Shown here: positions 9,993 through 19,600 of the stretch, in pieces
Position numbering within the stretch: position 1 is the stretch's first letter
Layout of the letters: every line of letters starts with the position of its first letter
Assembly: GCF_015207255.1 (NCBI RefSeq)
Contig: NZ_JADEXG010000053.1
Span: 1 to 38,594 of the forward strand
Origin: Vasconcelosia minhoensis LEGE 07310
GTDB lineage: Bacteria > Cyanobacteriota > Cyanobacteriia > Phormidesmidales > Phormidesmidaceae
Direction of reading: 5' to 3'
DNA: 38,594 nt
The notes under the pieces: model-generated
Databases searched by the model: none
Seen by the model: only the letters and a program-made list of their open reading frames with translations
What the model was told of the DNA's origin: nothing
Position numbers and translations under genes: made by a program

Positions 9993-12900
9993 TCAGTCCG
10001 CCAGGGCCTGCTGCACGTAGTCCTGCAGCGCCTTGACCGACAGCGTCTCCCCCTGGAGCGAACGAATCGCTGCCAGGGCCGCCCGTGCCCCGGCTAGGGT
10101 GGTAATGGTGGGAATTTTATAGTCCAAGGCGGCCCGGCGAATGCTGCGGTCGTCTTCCTGGGCTGCTTCCCCTGACGGCGAGTTAATAATCAGCTGAATA
10201 TCCCGATTCTTAATCGAGTCAATCACATGGGGGCGGCCTTCGTGTACCTTCAGCACTAGGTCTACGTCAACGCCGCTGTCTAGCAGCACCTGGCGGGTCC
10301 CGGCGGTAGCCAGCAGGGCGAATCCCAGGGCTGAGAATTCTTTGGCAATCGGCCCAACCGCGGGCTTATCGCGGTCATTCAGCGAGATAAATACCCGGCC
10401 TGCTAGCGGCAACGCCTGTCCGGCGGCTAGCTCTGCCTTAGCAAAGGCCCGGCCAAACTCAGTATCGATTCCCATGACTTCGCCGGTCGAGCGCATTTCG
10501 GGGCCTAGCAGCGTATCGGTGCCAGGAAATTTATTGAACGGCAGCACAGCCTCTTTCACCGAGATGTGGGGCGGCATCACTTCTTCAATCCCTAGCTCCG
10601 CCAGGGTTTTACCCGACATTAGGCGCACGGCGATCTGAGCTAGCGGTAGCCCCGTCGCCTTGGAGACAAAGGGCACCGTGCGAGAGGCACGGGGGTTGGC
10701 TTCCAAAATATAGACCTGCTCGCCCTGGACGGCAAACTGAATATTCATCAGGCCCACCACCTGGAGCCGCTGGGCCAGCTTCAGCGTCCAATCGCGAATC
10801 GTCTCAAGCGCGGCTGGCTTGAGCGAAATGGTCGGAATTGAGCAGGCCGAATCGCCGGAGTGGATTCCTGCCTGCTCAATATGCTCCATGATGCCGCCAA
10901 TCATGGCCTGGCCGGTGCGATCGCAGAGCGCATCCACGTCTACCTCTACCGCATCCTGCAAAAATTTATCGATCAGGATCGGGTGGTCGGGCTCCACCTG
11001 CACCGCCGTCGTCATATAGCGCTCTAGCTCGGCATCGGAGTAGACAATTTCCATCGCTCGGCCACCTAGCACGTAGCTGGGCCGAACCACGACCGGGTAG
11101 CTAACTTTCTGAGCAATGCTGAGCGCCCCCTCATAGCTGCGGGCAATCCCATTGGGCGGCTGTTTAATATCTAAGTCCCAGAGAATCTGCTCGAACCGCT
11201 CCCGGTCTTCGGCAATGTCAATCGAGTCGGGGGAGGTGCCCCAAATCTGCGTGGTGATGCCGTTCTGCTCGGCTTCTTCGCTCAGGTAGGTCTGGAGCGG
11301 CACGGCCAGCTTCAGCGGCGTCTGGCCGCCAAACTGGATAATCACGCCGACCGGATTTTCGACTTCGATAATATTCAGCACGTCTTCTTGGGTCAGCGGC
11401 TCAAAGTAAAGCCGGTCGCTGGTGTCGTAGTCGGTCGATACTGTCTCCGGGTTGGAGTTGACCATAATCGTCTCGTAGTCGTCGGCCTGGAGGGCAAAAG
11501 AAGCGTGGCAGCAGCAGTAGTCAAACTCGATGCCCTGACCAATCCGGTTGGGGCCGCCACCCAGGATCATCACCTTGCGGCGGTCGGAGGGCTGCACTTC
11601 GGTTTCGGTCTCGTAGGTTGAGTAGTAATAGGGCGTGTAGGCTTCAAACTCGGCAGCGCAGGTATCGACGGTCTTATAGACCGGCAGGACGCCCAGGGAC
11701 TTGCGGTGGGCACGCACCTGATTTTCAGATAGCTTGCAGGCGTAGGCGATCTGGCGATCGCTAAAGCCCTGCTGCTTAATTGCCAGCAGCTGGGCGGCAG
11801 TAATATCCGGCAGCGGCGTCCGCTTGATAAATTTCTCGGTCACCAGCAGCGCCTGTAGCTTGTCCAAAAACCAGGGATCGATGCCCGTCAGCTCGTAGAT
11901 TTCCTCGACTTCTAGCCCCAGCTGCATGGCCTGGCGGATGGCAAAAATTCGCTCGGGGTGGGGACGGCGCAGGCTGGCCCGGACCTGGGAAATAGTGGGG
12001 AGCTTTTCCTTGCGATCGCAGCCCCAGCCCGCCCGGCCAATTTCTAGCGATCGCAGCGCCTTTTGAAAGGACTCCTGGAAGGTGCGGCCAATCGCCATCG
12101 CCTCGCCTACCGACTTCATCTGCGTGGTCAGGGTCGAGCTGGCCCCCGGAAATTTTTCAAAGGCAAACCGGGGCACCTTGGTCACCACGTAGTCAATCGT
12201 CGGCTCAAAGCTAGCGGGCGTTTTTTTAGTAATGTCGTTGGAGATTTCGTTCAGCTGGTAGCCCACCGCTAGCTTGGCGGCAAACTTCGCGATCGGGAAG
12301 CCCGTCGCCTTGGAAGCTAGGGCAGAGCTGCGAGACACCCGCGGGTTCATCTCGATCACAATCACATCGCCGGTGTCAGGATTGACCGAAAACTGAATAT
12401 TCGACCCGCCCGTTTCCACCCCAATTTCGCGAATAATTTTAATCGAGGCGTCTCGCAGCCGCTGATATTCCTTGTCGGTCAGGGTCTGGGCCGGGGCCAC
12501 CGTAATCGAGTCGCCGGTGTGGACGCCCATCGGGTCTAGGTTCTCGATCGAGCAGATGATCACCACGTTATCCGCCAGGTCTCGCATCACCTCTAGCTCA
12601 TACTCCTTCCAGCCCAGCAGCGACTGCTCGATCAGAATTTGCGACACCGGGCTGGCATCGAGCCCCGACAGGGCAATCGTTTCAAACTCTTCCTGGTTGT
12701 AGGCAATGCCGCCGCCGCTGCCGCCCATGGTGTAGGCCGGGCGAATAATCAGTGGGTAGGAACCAATCTGGGCGGCGATTTCCTTGGCCTCATCCCAGGT
12801 TTCAGCCAGCCCTGAGGGACAGACGCCGACCCCAATCCGCGCCATCGCATCCTTAAACTGCCGCCGGTCCTCAGCTTTCTCAATCGCCGCCAGGTTTGCT

Positions 12901-13250
12901 CCAATCAGCTCAACCCCATAGCGGTCTAGGGCTCCGTTTCGGGACAGGTCTACGGCAATGTTCAGTGCCGTTTGGCCGCCCATGGTCGGCAGCATCGCGT
13001 CGGGGCGCTCCTGGGCGATCACCTGCTCGACGACGGCTGGCGTCAGCGGCTCGATGTAGGTGCGATCGGCAATCTCCGGATCGGTCATGATCGTCGCCGG
13101 GTTGGAGTTGATCAGCACCACCTCATAGCCTTCTTCCCTCAGCGCTTTGCAGGCCTGGGTTCCTGAATAGTCAAACTCGCAGGCCTGACCAATCACAATC
13201 GGGCCAGAACCAATCAGCAGAATCTTTTTGAGGTCTTTTCGTTTAGGCAT
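9993..13250 (-). CDS. carB: Carbamoyl-phosphate synthase large subunit
   Basis: 1085 residues from the ATG at 13250 ([22 protein letters not shown]). A TTG 24 nt upstream is possible but the conserved N-terminus starts at MPKR. It makes carbamoyl phosphate from bicarbonate, ATP and ammonia passed from CarA, for arginine and pyrimidine synthesis. Two homologous ATP-grasp halves are clear: [18 protein letters not shown] in the first and [17 protein letters not shown] in the second, each followed by an NSNP motif ([26 protein letters not shown]). The oligomerisation domain lies between them. The C-terminal MGS-like allosteric domain ([20 protein letters not shown]) ends the protein. Length is normal. 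carA is not in the window, as is usual for unlinked cyanobacterial car genes. Confidence 0.98.
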   Translation of the reverse strand: MPKRKDLKKILLIGSGPIVIGQACEFDYSGTQACKALREEGYEVVLINSNPATIMTDPEIADRTYIEPLTPAVVEQVIAQERPDAMLPTMGGQTALNIAVDLSRNGALDRYGVELIGANLAAIEKAEDRRQFKDAMARIGVGVCPSGLAETWDEAKEIAAQIGSYPLIIRPAYTMGGSGGGIAYNQEEFETIALSGLDASPVSQILIEQSLLGWKEYELEVMRDLADNVVIICSIENLDPMGVHTGDSITVAPAQTLTDKEYQRLRDASIKIIREIGVETGGSNIQFSVNPDTGDVIVIEMNPRVSRSSALASKATGFPIAKFAAKLAVGYQLNEISNDITKKTPASFEPTIDYVVTKVPRFAFEKFPGASSTLTTQMKSVGEAMAIGRTFQESFQKALRSLEIGRAGWGCDRKEKLPTISQVRASLRRPHPERIFAIRQAMQLGLEVEEIYELTGIDPWFLDKLQALLVTEKFIKRTPLPDITAAQLLAIKQQGFSDRQIAYACKLSENQVRAHRKSLGVLPVYKTVDTCAAEFEAYTPYYYSTYETETEVQPSDRRKVMILGGGPNRIGQGIEFDYCCCHASFALQADDYETIMVNSNPETVSTDYDTSDRLYFEPLTQEDVLNIIEVENPVGVIIQFGGQTPLKLAVPLQTYLSEEAEQNGITTQIWGTSPDSIDIAEDRERFEQILWDLDIKQPPNGIARSYEGALSIAQKVSYPVVVRPSYVLGGRAMEIVYSDAELERYMTTAVQVEPDHPILIDKFLQDAVEVDVDALCDRTGQAMIGGIMEHIEQAGIHSGDSACSIPTISLKPAALETIRDWTLKLAQRLQVVGLMNIQFAVQGEQVYILEANPRASRTVPFVSKATGLPLAQIAVRLMSGKTLAELGIEEVMPPHISVKEAVLPFNKFPGTDTLLGPEMRSTGEVMGIDTEFGRAFAKAELAAGQALPLAGRVFISLNDRDKPAVGPIAKEFSALGFALLATAGTRQVLLDSGVDVDLVLKVHEGRPHVIDSIKNRDIQLIINSPSGEAAQEDDRSIRRAALDYKIPTITTLAGARAALAAIRSLQGETLSVKALQDYVQQALAD

Positions 13251-13320
13251 AGGGCAACCAGGACGCAAACCCAATCATTCTAGAGGCTTTCTCCCCCTCA
13301 ATTTGTACAGTAGCTCTCAG

Positions 13321-13337
13321 TTGAGATTAAATCTCAA
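13321..13337. promoter_or_regulatory. Fur-box-like palindrome upstream of futA-like gene
   Basis: TTGAGATT-A-AATCTCAA is a perfect odd palindrome. Its inner 15 bases fit the 7-1-7 Fur layout TGATAATnATTATCA at 10 of 14 defined positions. It ends 9 nt before the -35 hexamer of the promoter below, in the spacer shared with divergent carB. Fur binding is inferred from the gene's iron role. Confidence 0.5.
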
Positions 13338-13346
13338 TAATTCCCC

Positions 13347-13374
13347 TTGACACAAAGCAGCAGCGCCGTAATAC
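13347..13374 (+). promoter_or_regulatory. Sigma-70-type promoter of futA-like gene
   Basis: TTGACA at 13347-13352 (perfect -35) and TAATAC at 13369-13374 (-10), spacer 16 nt. Transcription would start near 13381, leaving a leader of about 36 nt before the ATG at 13417. Confidence 0.65.
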
Positions 13375-13416
13375 ACTCAAAAAGTCTTACTAGCAATTAT
13401 TTGCATTAACGCAGTC

Positions 13417-14490
13417 ATGACTATGAAATGGACCCGCCGCCGCTTTACCGGCATAGTTTTAAGTACGGCCCTGCTGGCAACCGCCTGTAGCCAACCTGAG
13501 GAAGCTTCTCCGGAAGCGGCAGGCGATAGCAATGGCGAAAATGTCGTCAACGTCTATTCGGCTCGCCACTACGATATTGATGACGAGCTCTATCAAGAAT
13601 TTACGGACGAAACCGGCATCGAGGTCAACGTCATCGAGGGCGACTCAGACGAGCTGCTGGAGCGGATTACCAGCGAAGGGGAGCAAAGCCCAGCTGACGT
13701 TTTTATCACCGTAGACGCCGGACGGCTGTGGCGAGCGGAGGAAGCCGGTATTTTCCAGCCTGTAGACTCAGCCGTGCTGGAGGAAAGGGTTCCTGACAAC
13801 CTTCAGCAGCCAGACAATCTATGGTTTGGCCTGACCAAACGGGCGCGGGTGCTGGTCTACAACCCCAACCAAGTTGATCCGTCAGAGCTATCGACCTATG
13901 AAGCATTAGCCGAACCGCAGTGGAAGGGCCGAGTTTGTATCCGCAGCTCGAACAATATTTACAATCAGTCGTTAGTCGGCTCTATGGTCGAGACGAATGG
14001 AGTGGAAGCGACCGAAGAATGGGCGAAGGGCCTCGTAGACAATCTGGCGCGACCGCCCGAAGGTGGCGATACTGACCAAATTAAGGCGGTTGCCTCGGGG
14101 CTCTGCGATGTAGCCGTTGTCAACCACTATTACTGGGCGCGCCTGGCCAAATCGGACGACCCCACTGACCAAGAAGTGACTGATAAAACGGCCATCTTTT
14201 TCCCCAATCAGGACGGTCGCGGCACCCATGTGAACATCAGCGGTGCAGGCGTGGTCGCGACGGCCCCACACGAAGAAAACGCGGTGAAGTTTCTAGAATT
14301 CTTGGTCAGCCCCGAAGCTCAAAAAACCTTTGCCGAAGGGAATAACGAATATCCCGTCGTCGAGGGGGCCGAAGTCGATCCGATTGTGGCAGAGCTCGGC
14401 CAGTTTAAGGTCGATGAGGTGAACGTATCGTCCTATGGGCGCAACAACCCTGAGGTGGTCAAAATTGTCGATCGGGCGGGCTGGAAATAG
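13417..14490 (+). CDS. futA: Ferric iron ABC transporter substrate-binding protein (FutA/IdiA type)
   Basis: 357 residues of the class I iron-binding family (FutA1/A2, IdiA, FbpA). The N-terminus carries both a twin-arginine motif (TRRRFTG) and a lipobox with Cys24 (LLATAC), predicting a Tat-exported lipoprotein. The mature domain opens with VNVYSARHYDIDDELY, whose His and Tyr match iron ligands in FutA proteins. The later VVNHYYWARL supplies the paired tyrosines. It would bind Fe(III) in the periplasm and deliver it to a FutB/FutC permease and ATPase, which are not in this window. In some strains IdiA instead protects photosystem II under iron limitation. A strong promoter and a Fur-like palindrome lie upstream and a hairpin follows. 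Confidence 0.92.
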   Translation: MTMKWTRRRFTGIVLSTALLATACSQPEEASPEAAGDSNGENVVNVYSARHYDIDDELYQEFTDETGIEVNVIEGDSDELLERITSEGEQSPADVFITVDAGRLWRAEEAGIFQPVDSAVLEERVPDNLQQPDNLWFGLTKRARVLVYNPNQVDPSELSTYEALAEPQWKGRVCIRSSNNIYNQSLVGSMVETNGVEATEEWAKGLVDNLARPPEGGDTDQIKAVASGLCDVAVVNHYYWARLAKSDDPTDQEVTDKTAIFFPNQDGRGTHVNISGAGVVATAPHEENAVKFLEFLVSPEAQKTFAEGNNEYPVVEGAEVDPIVAELGQFKVDEVNVSSYGRNNPEVVKIVDRAGWK

Positions 14491-14518
14491 CCGCTGACAG
14501 CCGGCTGAGGAGCATAAA

Positions 14519-14555
14519 GCAAAGCTGGTAGGGTTACCTTCTCTACCAGCTTTGC
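14519..14555. terminator. Perfect 13-bp hairpin after futA-like gene
   Basis: GCAAAGCTGGTAG (14519-14531) pairs fully with CTACCAGCTTTGC (14543-14555), loop 11 nt. It sits between convergent futA and the small lipoprotein gene, so it can act for either. No clear U-tract. Confidence 0.6.
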
Positions 14556-14581
14556 AATGCTATAGCACAGCTCAGGAAAAC

Positions 14582-14767
14582 TTACCCTTCGCCGCCTTCG
14601 CCGCCTTCTTCTAAGGGTTCTTCCTCTAGAGGCTCTTCAGGCGTGACTTCCTCGGTTTCGGGAGTTTCTACCTCGGTTTCGGCGGGCTCTTCAGGACCAC
14701 AGGCGACTACGGTCGCAGCTACACCCAGCGCCAGAAAAAGTGACACGGGCTTCATTCGCAATTGCAT
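14582..14767 (-). CDS. Tiny Glu-rich lipoprotein
   Basis: 61 residues. An excellent AGGAGG lies about 9 nt before the ATG at 14767. The signal sequence (MKPVSLFLALGVAATVVAC) ends in a lipobox with Cys23. The 38 residues after Cys contain 17 Glu, no Lys, Arg or His, and many Pro, Thr and Gly, so the mature part is almost certainly unstructured and highly acidic. No family is recognised. It lies between an iron-binding protein gene and an iron-dependent oxygenase gene, so a periplasmic cation (iron) sink is conceivable, but low-complexity acidic lipoproteins also act as simple spacers. The real gene status rests on the ribosome site and lipobox. Confidence 0.75.
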   Translation of the reverse strand: MQLRMKPVSLFLALGVAATVVACGPEEPAETEVETPETEEVTPEEPLEEEPLEEGGEGGEG

Positions 14768-15071
14768 GATCTATATCCTCCTAATTTTTCACCCATTGGG
14801 ATGAATGGTCTCGGTTATACATTCTGCCTGCTGAGGGTAATTTGTAGCCCTCTGATAAAAAAGTCTTTTGCCCAATAAACGCCAGAAACCCCCATCACCT
14901 GCCCCAAAGCTAGAAAATTTAAACTTGGCTGTAACCCTTTAGCAAAAGCATGGAACGCCTGTATGAGCAGGTTTTAAACGAATACTCAGGAATTTCTCAG
15001 GCTGCCTTTACCCTGTCTTAATCTAGAATCTCCGGTCACTAGATGAGGATTAATATCAATAAGTTTTTCCT
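14768..15071. other. 304-bp divergent intergenic region
   Basis: Lies between the acidic lipoprotein (left, minus) and the PKHD oxygenase (right, plus). For the left gene a TATAAC -10 candidate is seen on the minus strand (complement of 14813-14818). For the right gene a Fur-box-like site lies at 15044-15058. A 23-codon ORF at 14950-15021 has no ribosome site and no recognised similarity. Nothing else is evident. Confidence 0.5.
15044..15058. promoter_or_regulatory. Fur-box-like site upstream of PKHD oxygenase
   Basis: TGAGGAT-T-AATATCA matches the 7-1-7 Fur consensus TGATAATnATTATCA at 11 of 14 defined positions. It ends 13 nt before the ATG at 15072, where a bound repressor would block transcription or initiation. 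It is the second such site in this 1.7-kb cluster. Confidence 0.5.
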
Positions 15072-15749
15072 ATGATCTTCACAATCCCTAACCTCCTTTC
15101 GATAGATGAACTTGAACAGATTCGACAGCGGCTGGCTCAGGCCGAGCTGACTGATGGCAAGGTAACGGCGGGCTGGCATACGAAGCAGGTCAAGTACAAT
15201 CAGCAGCTGTCCGGCCAGCATCCCACCAGTCAGGCTTTAGTTGGCCAGGTTAGGTCAATTATCCAGCGCAATGCCCTGTTTCAGACGGCAGTCCGTCCCC
15301 GTGCCGTTCATAAGCTGCTAGTGAGCCACTACGGCGTCGGCATGGGCTACGGTCGCCATACAGACAATGCGCTAATGGGCAATCCAATCATGGGGGGGAA
15401 CTGCCGCTCTGACGTATCGTTCACGCTGTTTCTCTCTGAGCCCGAAGACTATGAGGGGGGCGAGCTGGTGATTGAAGGCGTTGACGATGAGCGCGCCTAC
15501 AAGCTGCCGGCCCGCTCGATGCTAGTCTATCCGGCTTCTACGCTGCATCGGGTCGATCCGGTGGAACGGGGCGATCGCTGGGTTGTGGTGGGCTGGGCGC
15601 AGAGTCTGATTCGCGACTCGCACAGGCGAGAGCTCCTATTTGAACTCGATACGGCCCGGCGATCGCTGTTTGCCCAGCATGGTAAGACTGACGAATTTGA
15701 CCTGATTTCTAAGAGCGTGGCTAATCTGCTGCGGCTGTGGGCGGAGTAA
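15072..15749 (+). CDS. PKHD-type Fe(II)/2-oxoglutarate-dependent hydroxylase (PiuC/YbiX-like)
   Basis: 225 residues, the usual length of PKHD-type hydroxylases. MIFTIPNLLSIDELEQIR begins the family's N-terminal helix. The jelly-roll core has the Fe ligands His and Asp in GYGRHTDNALMG and the distal His in ASTLHRVDPVERGDR, with the downstream Arg that binds 2-oxoglutarate. The EGGELVIEG strand and the C-terminal FELDTARRSLF helix also fit. In proteobacteria piuC/ybiX genes sit beside siderophore receptors and are iron-repressed. Here the neighbour is an iron-binding lipoprotein and a Fur-box-like site precedes the gene. No Shine-Dalgarno sequence is seen. Confidence 0.9.
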   Translation: MIFTIPNLLSIDELEQIRQRLAQAELTDGKVTAGWHTKQVKYNQQLSGQHPTSQALVGQVRSIIQRNALFQTAVRPRAVHKLLVSHYGVGMGYGRHTDNALMGNPIMGGNCRSDVSFTLFLSEPEDYEGGELVIEGVDDERAYKLPARSMLVYPASTLHRVDPVERGDRWVVVGWAQSLIRDSHRRELLFELDTARRSLFAQHGKTDEFDLISKSVANLLRLWAE

Positions 15750-15752
15750 GTT

Positions 15753-15808
15753 TGGGTGAGTGATGGAGTGATGGAGTGGGGGAGTAGGGGAGTGATGGCG
15801 TGGGGGAG
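15753..15808. repeat. G-rich degenerate short repeat
   Basis: About eight imperfect units of the type GGAGTGAT / GGGGGAGT in tandem between two convergent genes. Such GGGGAGT arrays are common spacers in filamentous cyanobacteria. The plus strand has several runs of three to five G and could form a quadruplex. Confidence 0.6.
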
Positions 15809-15816
15809 AAAATGCC

Positions 15817-16647
15817 TCAGCTGAGAATGTCTTGGTTTTTGGAGCGGACGCGTTCGTAGAATTCCTCCATTACTTCGACGAAGGAGTTTTCTCGCTGCCA
15901 GAAGGGGGGATAGTCGCCCTGTTTTTTAATCAGAATGGCTGACACCGGCGTCGGCTCGGACGCTTCTATCGCCGGCAGCTGCCGCTCACCCTGCCAAAAG
16001 GTTTTGAGCGTCACTCGGCTGGCCTCGACCGGCTGGGGCTGGGTATAGAGCGCTGCGACGGGCAGGGGCTCTGGCGTAGTCGTCTCTAGCTCCTGGGAGA
16101 GGGCTTTGCCCAAGGGCGTTTTGGCCAGCTCGGCTTGCAGGTCCTGCCGGGACAGACCGCGCAGCTCAAACAGCTGCAGCGGGTCGCGGTTGAGCTCATC
16201 GGCCAGCCGGTAATAGACTCCGGCGACGTGCTTGCAGGGGTTGCTGGTGTCTGGGCAGGTGCATTCCGAATGGAAGTCTTTGCCGTGGGGCAGCAGGTGC
16301 AGGTCTAGGGCGGCAAAGGTGTCTTCGATGTCATCGGGGATTTCACCCAGCAGCAGCTTGGACAGGGTGCTGGCTTTGGCGGCGAGTCGCGCGATCGCGT
16401 CTGTCCACTGGTCCCGGCTAATCGGCTCAAAGGCTAGCACCGTCGTATACAGCGGCTCTTGGTGAACGCCAAAGTAGGGATTGACCGAGCCCCGCACCTG
16501 GGCCACGACGCATTCTCGGTCGATTTCAAAGGTCTTGATTTTGCTGCCGCTGTAGGAGCGGCCCCGGCTGAGCCGACCGCTGTCGGTATAGTGCTCTAGG
16601 GTTTGCAGAAAGCGCTGGCCCCACCAGGTCTGATCAATCTGAGCCAT
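15817..16647 (-). CDS. SWIM zinc-finger protein
   Basis: 276 residues. The SWIM motif is ECTCPDTSNPCKHVAGVYY, with Cys129, Cys131, Cys138 and His140 as zinc ligands. N-terminal features are SGRLSRGRSYSGSKIKTFEID and VRGSVNPYFGV, typical of prokaryotic SWIM proteins that accompany SNF2 ATPases. A Pro-rich linker and a C-terminal helix (SFVEVMEEFYERVRS) follow. SWIM domains bind DNA or proteins. The start codon overlaps the stop of the SNF2 gene by one base, so the two are co-translated and likely act together on nucleoprotein; the pairing is recurrent in bacteria. Confidence 0.9.
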   Translation of the reverse strand: MAQIDQTWWGQRFLQTLEHYTDSGRLSRGRSYSGSKIKTFEIDRECVVAQVRGSVNPYFGVHQEPLYTTVLAFEPISRDQWTDAIARLAAKASTLSKLLLGEIPDDIEDTFAALDLHLLPHGKDFHSECTCPDTSNPCKHVAGVYYRLADELNRDPLQLFELRGLSRQDLQAELAKTPLGKALSQELETTTPEPLPVAALYTQPQPVEASRVTLKTFWQGERQLPAIEASEPTPVSAILIKKQGDYPPFWQRENSFVEVMEEFYERVRSKNQDILS

Positions 16648-19600
16648 TATTCCATCATGGCGCTCTGATTCAGCGCGATTAGCTGCTTAAACGATTCGTT
16701 ATCCAGCTCCGTCAGCCAGGATTCATCGGAGCCGACGACGGCCCCGGCCAGCTTTTTCTTATCTTCGATCATCTGGTCAATCCGCTCCTCTAGGGTGCCG
16801 AGGGCGACGAACTTGTGGACGAAGACGGTTTTCTTCTGGCCGATGCGGAAGGCGCGATCGCTGGCCTGATCCTCCACCGCCGGATTCCACCAGCGGTCGA
16901 AGTGAAAGACATGATTTGCCTTCGTCAGAGTAATCCCAACGCCGCCCGCCTTCAGCGACAGGATAAAGACCGAGGGTTCGGTATTGGGCCGCTGGAACTC
17001 GGCGATCATCTCTTCGCGCTTTTTGCGGCTGGTGCCGCCATGGAGGTAGTAGAGATTGTAGCGCTGGTGGCGCAGATGCTTTTCCAGCGCCGCGCCGATT
17101 TCGCGAAACTGGGTAAACACCAGCAGGCTGTCGCCCTCTTCAATCACCTCCGCCGCCATCTCATCCAGCCGCCCGAGCTTGTGCGATCGCGCCGGGGTAA
17201 AGGGGCTGCCGTCGTGCAGAAACTGGGCCGGGTGGTTGCAAATCTGCTTCAGCTTCATGAGCGTGGACAGAATTAGCCCCCGCCGCTGCATCCCCGATGC
17301 CAGCTGCAGCTGCCGCTCGACGTCGCGCACCGTCGCCGCGTAGAGCGAGGCCTGCTCCTTAGTCAGGGAGCAGTAGAGCTTTTGCTCAACCTTTTCGGGC
17401 AGGTCTTTAATAATCGCCTGGTCTGTCTTCACTCGCCGCAGGATGAAGGGCTCAACCAGCTTTTTGAGCAGCACCGAGCGGTCGGTATCGTTGTTTTTTT
17501 GAATCGGAATTTCAAAATTTTGGCGGAACTGGGTTTCTTTGCCCAGGTAGCCCGGGTTGAGAAAGTTAAAAATGGACCAGAGGTCGAGCAGCCGATTTTC
17601 CACCGGCGTCCCGGTCAGGGCCAATCGGTGGGGTGCAGAGAGCTTCAGGATGGCCTTGGTCTGAGCCGCCTGGGGATTTTTGATATTCTGCGCCTCGTCT
17701 AGCACAATCCGCAGCCAGTCCACGCTGTCGAGCAGCTTGGCATCGCGGCGGGCCAGGGCAAAGGAGGTAATCACCACGTCGTGGGCCTGGCAGTGGGCCT
17801 GAAAGTCGTCGATGGTCTTAGCGCGATCGCTGCCGTGGTGCATCGCCACCCGCAGCTGCGGCGAAAACTTTTCCAGCTCCTTGAGCCAGTTGCCCAGCAC
17901 CGAAGTTGGGGCAATCAGCAGCGTCGGCGGTCGCTGCAGGCCAGCCGCCTCCGCCGCCGTCGCCTCCTGTACCAGCCGGGCGATGACCTGCACGGTTTTG
18001 CCCAGCCCCATGTCGTCGGCCAGGCAGCCGTTCAGCCCCAGCTGCTCCAGGTACTGAAGCCAGGCCAAACCGCGCTTTTGGTACTCCCGCAGGCGGCCCT
18101 GGAAGCGAGCCGGGTCGGCTACGGGCCGCAGCTGGCTCTTGTCGTTGAGCTTAGTCATCATCTCCGAGAGGGTACGGTCGTAGCTGACCTCCACCTCAAA
18201 GCCGCTGTCGCCCTGGGCCGTTGTCTGCATAAACTCCAGCAGCGACTGGGTGGGATGGTCGGACTTGTGTCGCTGCCAGAAGTTCAGCAGCTCCTGCATG
18301 CGATCGCGGTCAATCTCCATCCACTGGCCGCGAAACTGCACCAGCGGCTCCTTCGTCGCCACCAGCCGTTCCCACTCCTGCGGGCTGACCGACTCGCCGC
18401 CTAGGGACAGCTCATACTGGTATTCCACCAGCGTCGCCAGGCCAAAGTAGCCCTTGGTGTTGTCGTCACTAGCGGTGCTGCTGGCATTCAGCCGCAGCTT
18501 GGCCCGGCGGCGTCCCTGCGGCGTCCACCAGGCTGGGACAATCACCTTGTAGCCCGCGTCTTCGAGCACCCAGGCCGCCTCTTTGAGAAATTCAAAGGCG
18601 GCATCCAGCTCCAGCTCAATTCCCTTGGGCCGGTCAGTGTCTAACCCTTCCCAAAAGCGCGGATAGATTCGTGCCGCATGGCCCAGGTGCAGCAGCAGGT
18701 CAGACTCAAAACTTTCGCCCAGGGTGAGCTTCAGCGCCCGCTGCTGAAAGGGTTCCAGCGTCCAGTAGTCGGCCAGGGGGATACGTACCGAAGGATAGGC
18801 TTTCGGCGACAGCAGAAAAATCAGCCGCCAGTCGGGATCAGCCCCATGCGGCTCTAGGTCTGGCTCCGGGCCAGGCGGTGGCTCCTGGAGCTGAAAGCAC
18901 AGCGTAAAGGTAGCGTCGTCGCTGAGGGGGCGGCGAATGCGATCGCGCCAGCCCAGCCACTGCTGGTAGCGGGCCAGCCCCGCCGCCGAGCGCCAGCGAC
19001 CGTTGGCCTCCAGGCAGGACTGGAGCAGCGAATCGTTGATTTTGCTGGTAAAAGCCTGGGGCAGGGGCGTCTGCTGCACCAGGGCCGACAGCACCACTTC
19101 TGAACAGTGGCGCAGCAGGGTTTCACGATCGTAGTGCTGGGGCCGCGATCGCGCTTCGGCAAACCCCGAGGCACAGATTAGCGGCATCGACTCAGCGTAG
19201 CGGCGAATGGTGTCTTCGTAGGCGTCGCTGATGATTTCCCAGCTGGGATAAATTTCAAACTGAGCGCCTGATGCTGGCCCAGGACTCAGGTCTCGATAGC
19301 GCAGGGCGGGAATGTACTGGTCTCGCAGAATGACCTGCTTAAACGCCTGGGTAAAGCGATACCAGAACAGCAGGTCAGCCCCCAGCTGCACCTCGCTGAG
19401 CTCTTGCTGGGCCAGATAGTGGAGATCTTTCAGCCGCACGATGAAATGGCTTGCGGTATTGCGAAATTTGGTCCCGGCGGGATATTGCACCCCAATTCGA
19501 TAGCAGTCGATCTGCCAGTACTGCCGGCTAAACTGACGGGGCAGCTCGGTTTCCAGATATCGACTCAGCTCCAGCGACGGTAGCGGTTGCCCCGCTACCG

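Noticed and set aside
14950-15021. A 23-codon ORF in the divergent iron-cluster spacer
   Set aside because: No ribosome site, no similarity and too short to support without expression data.
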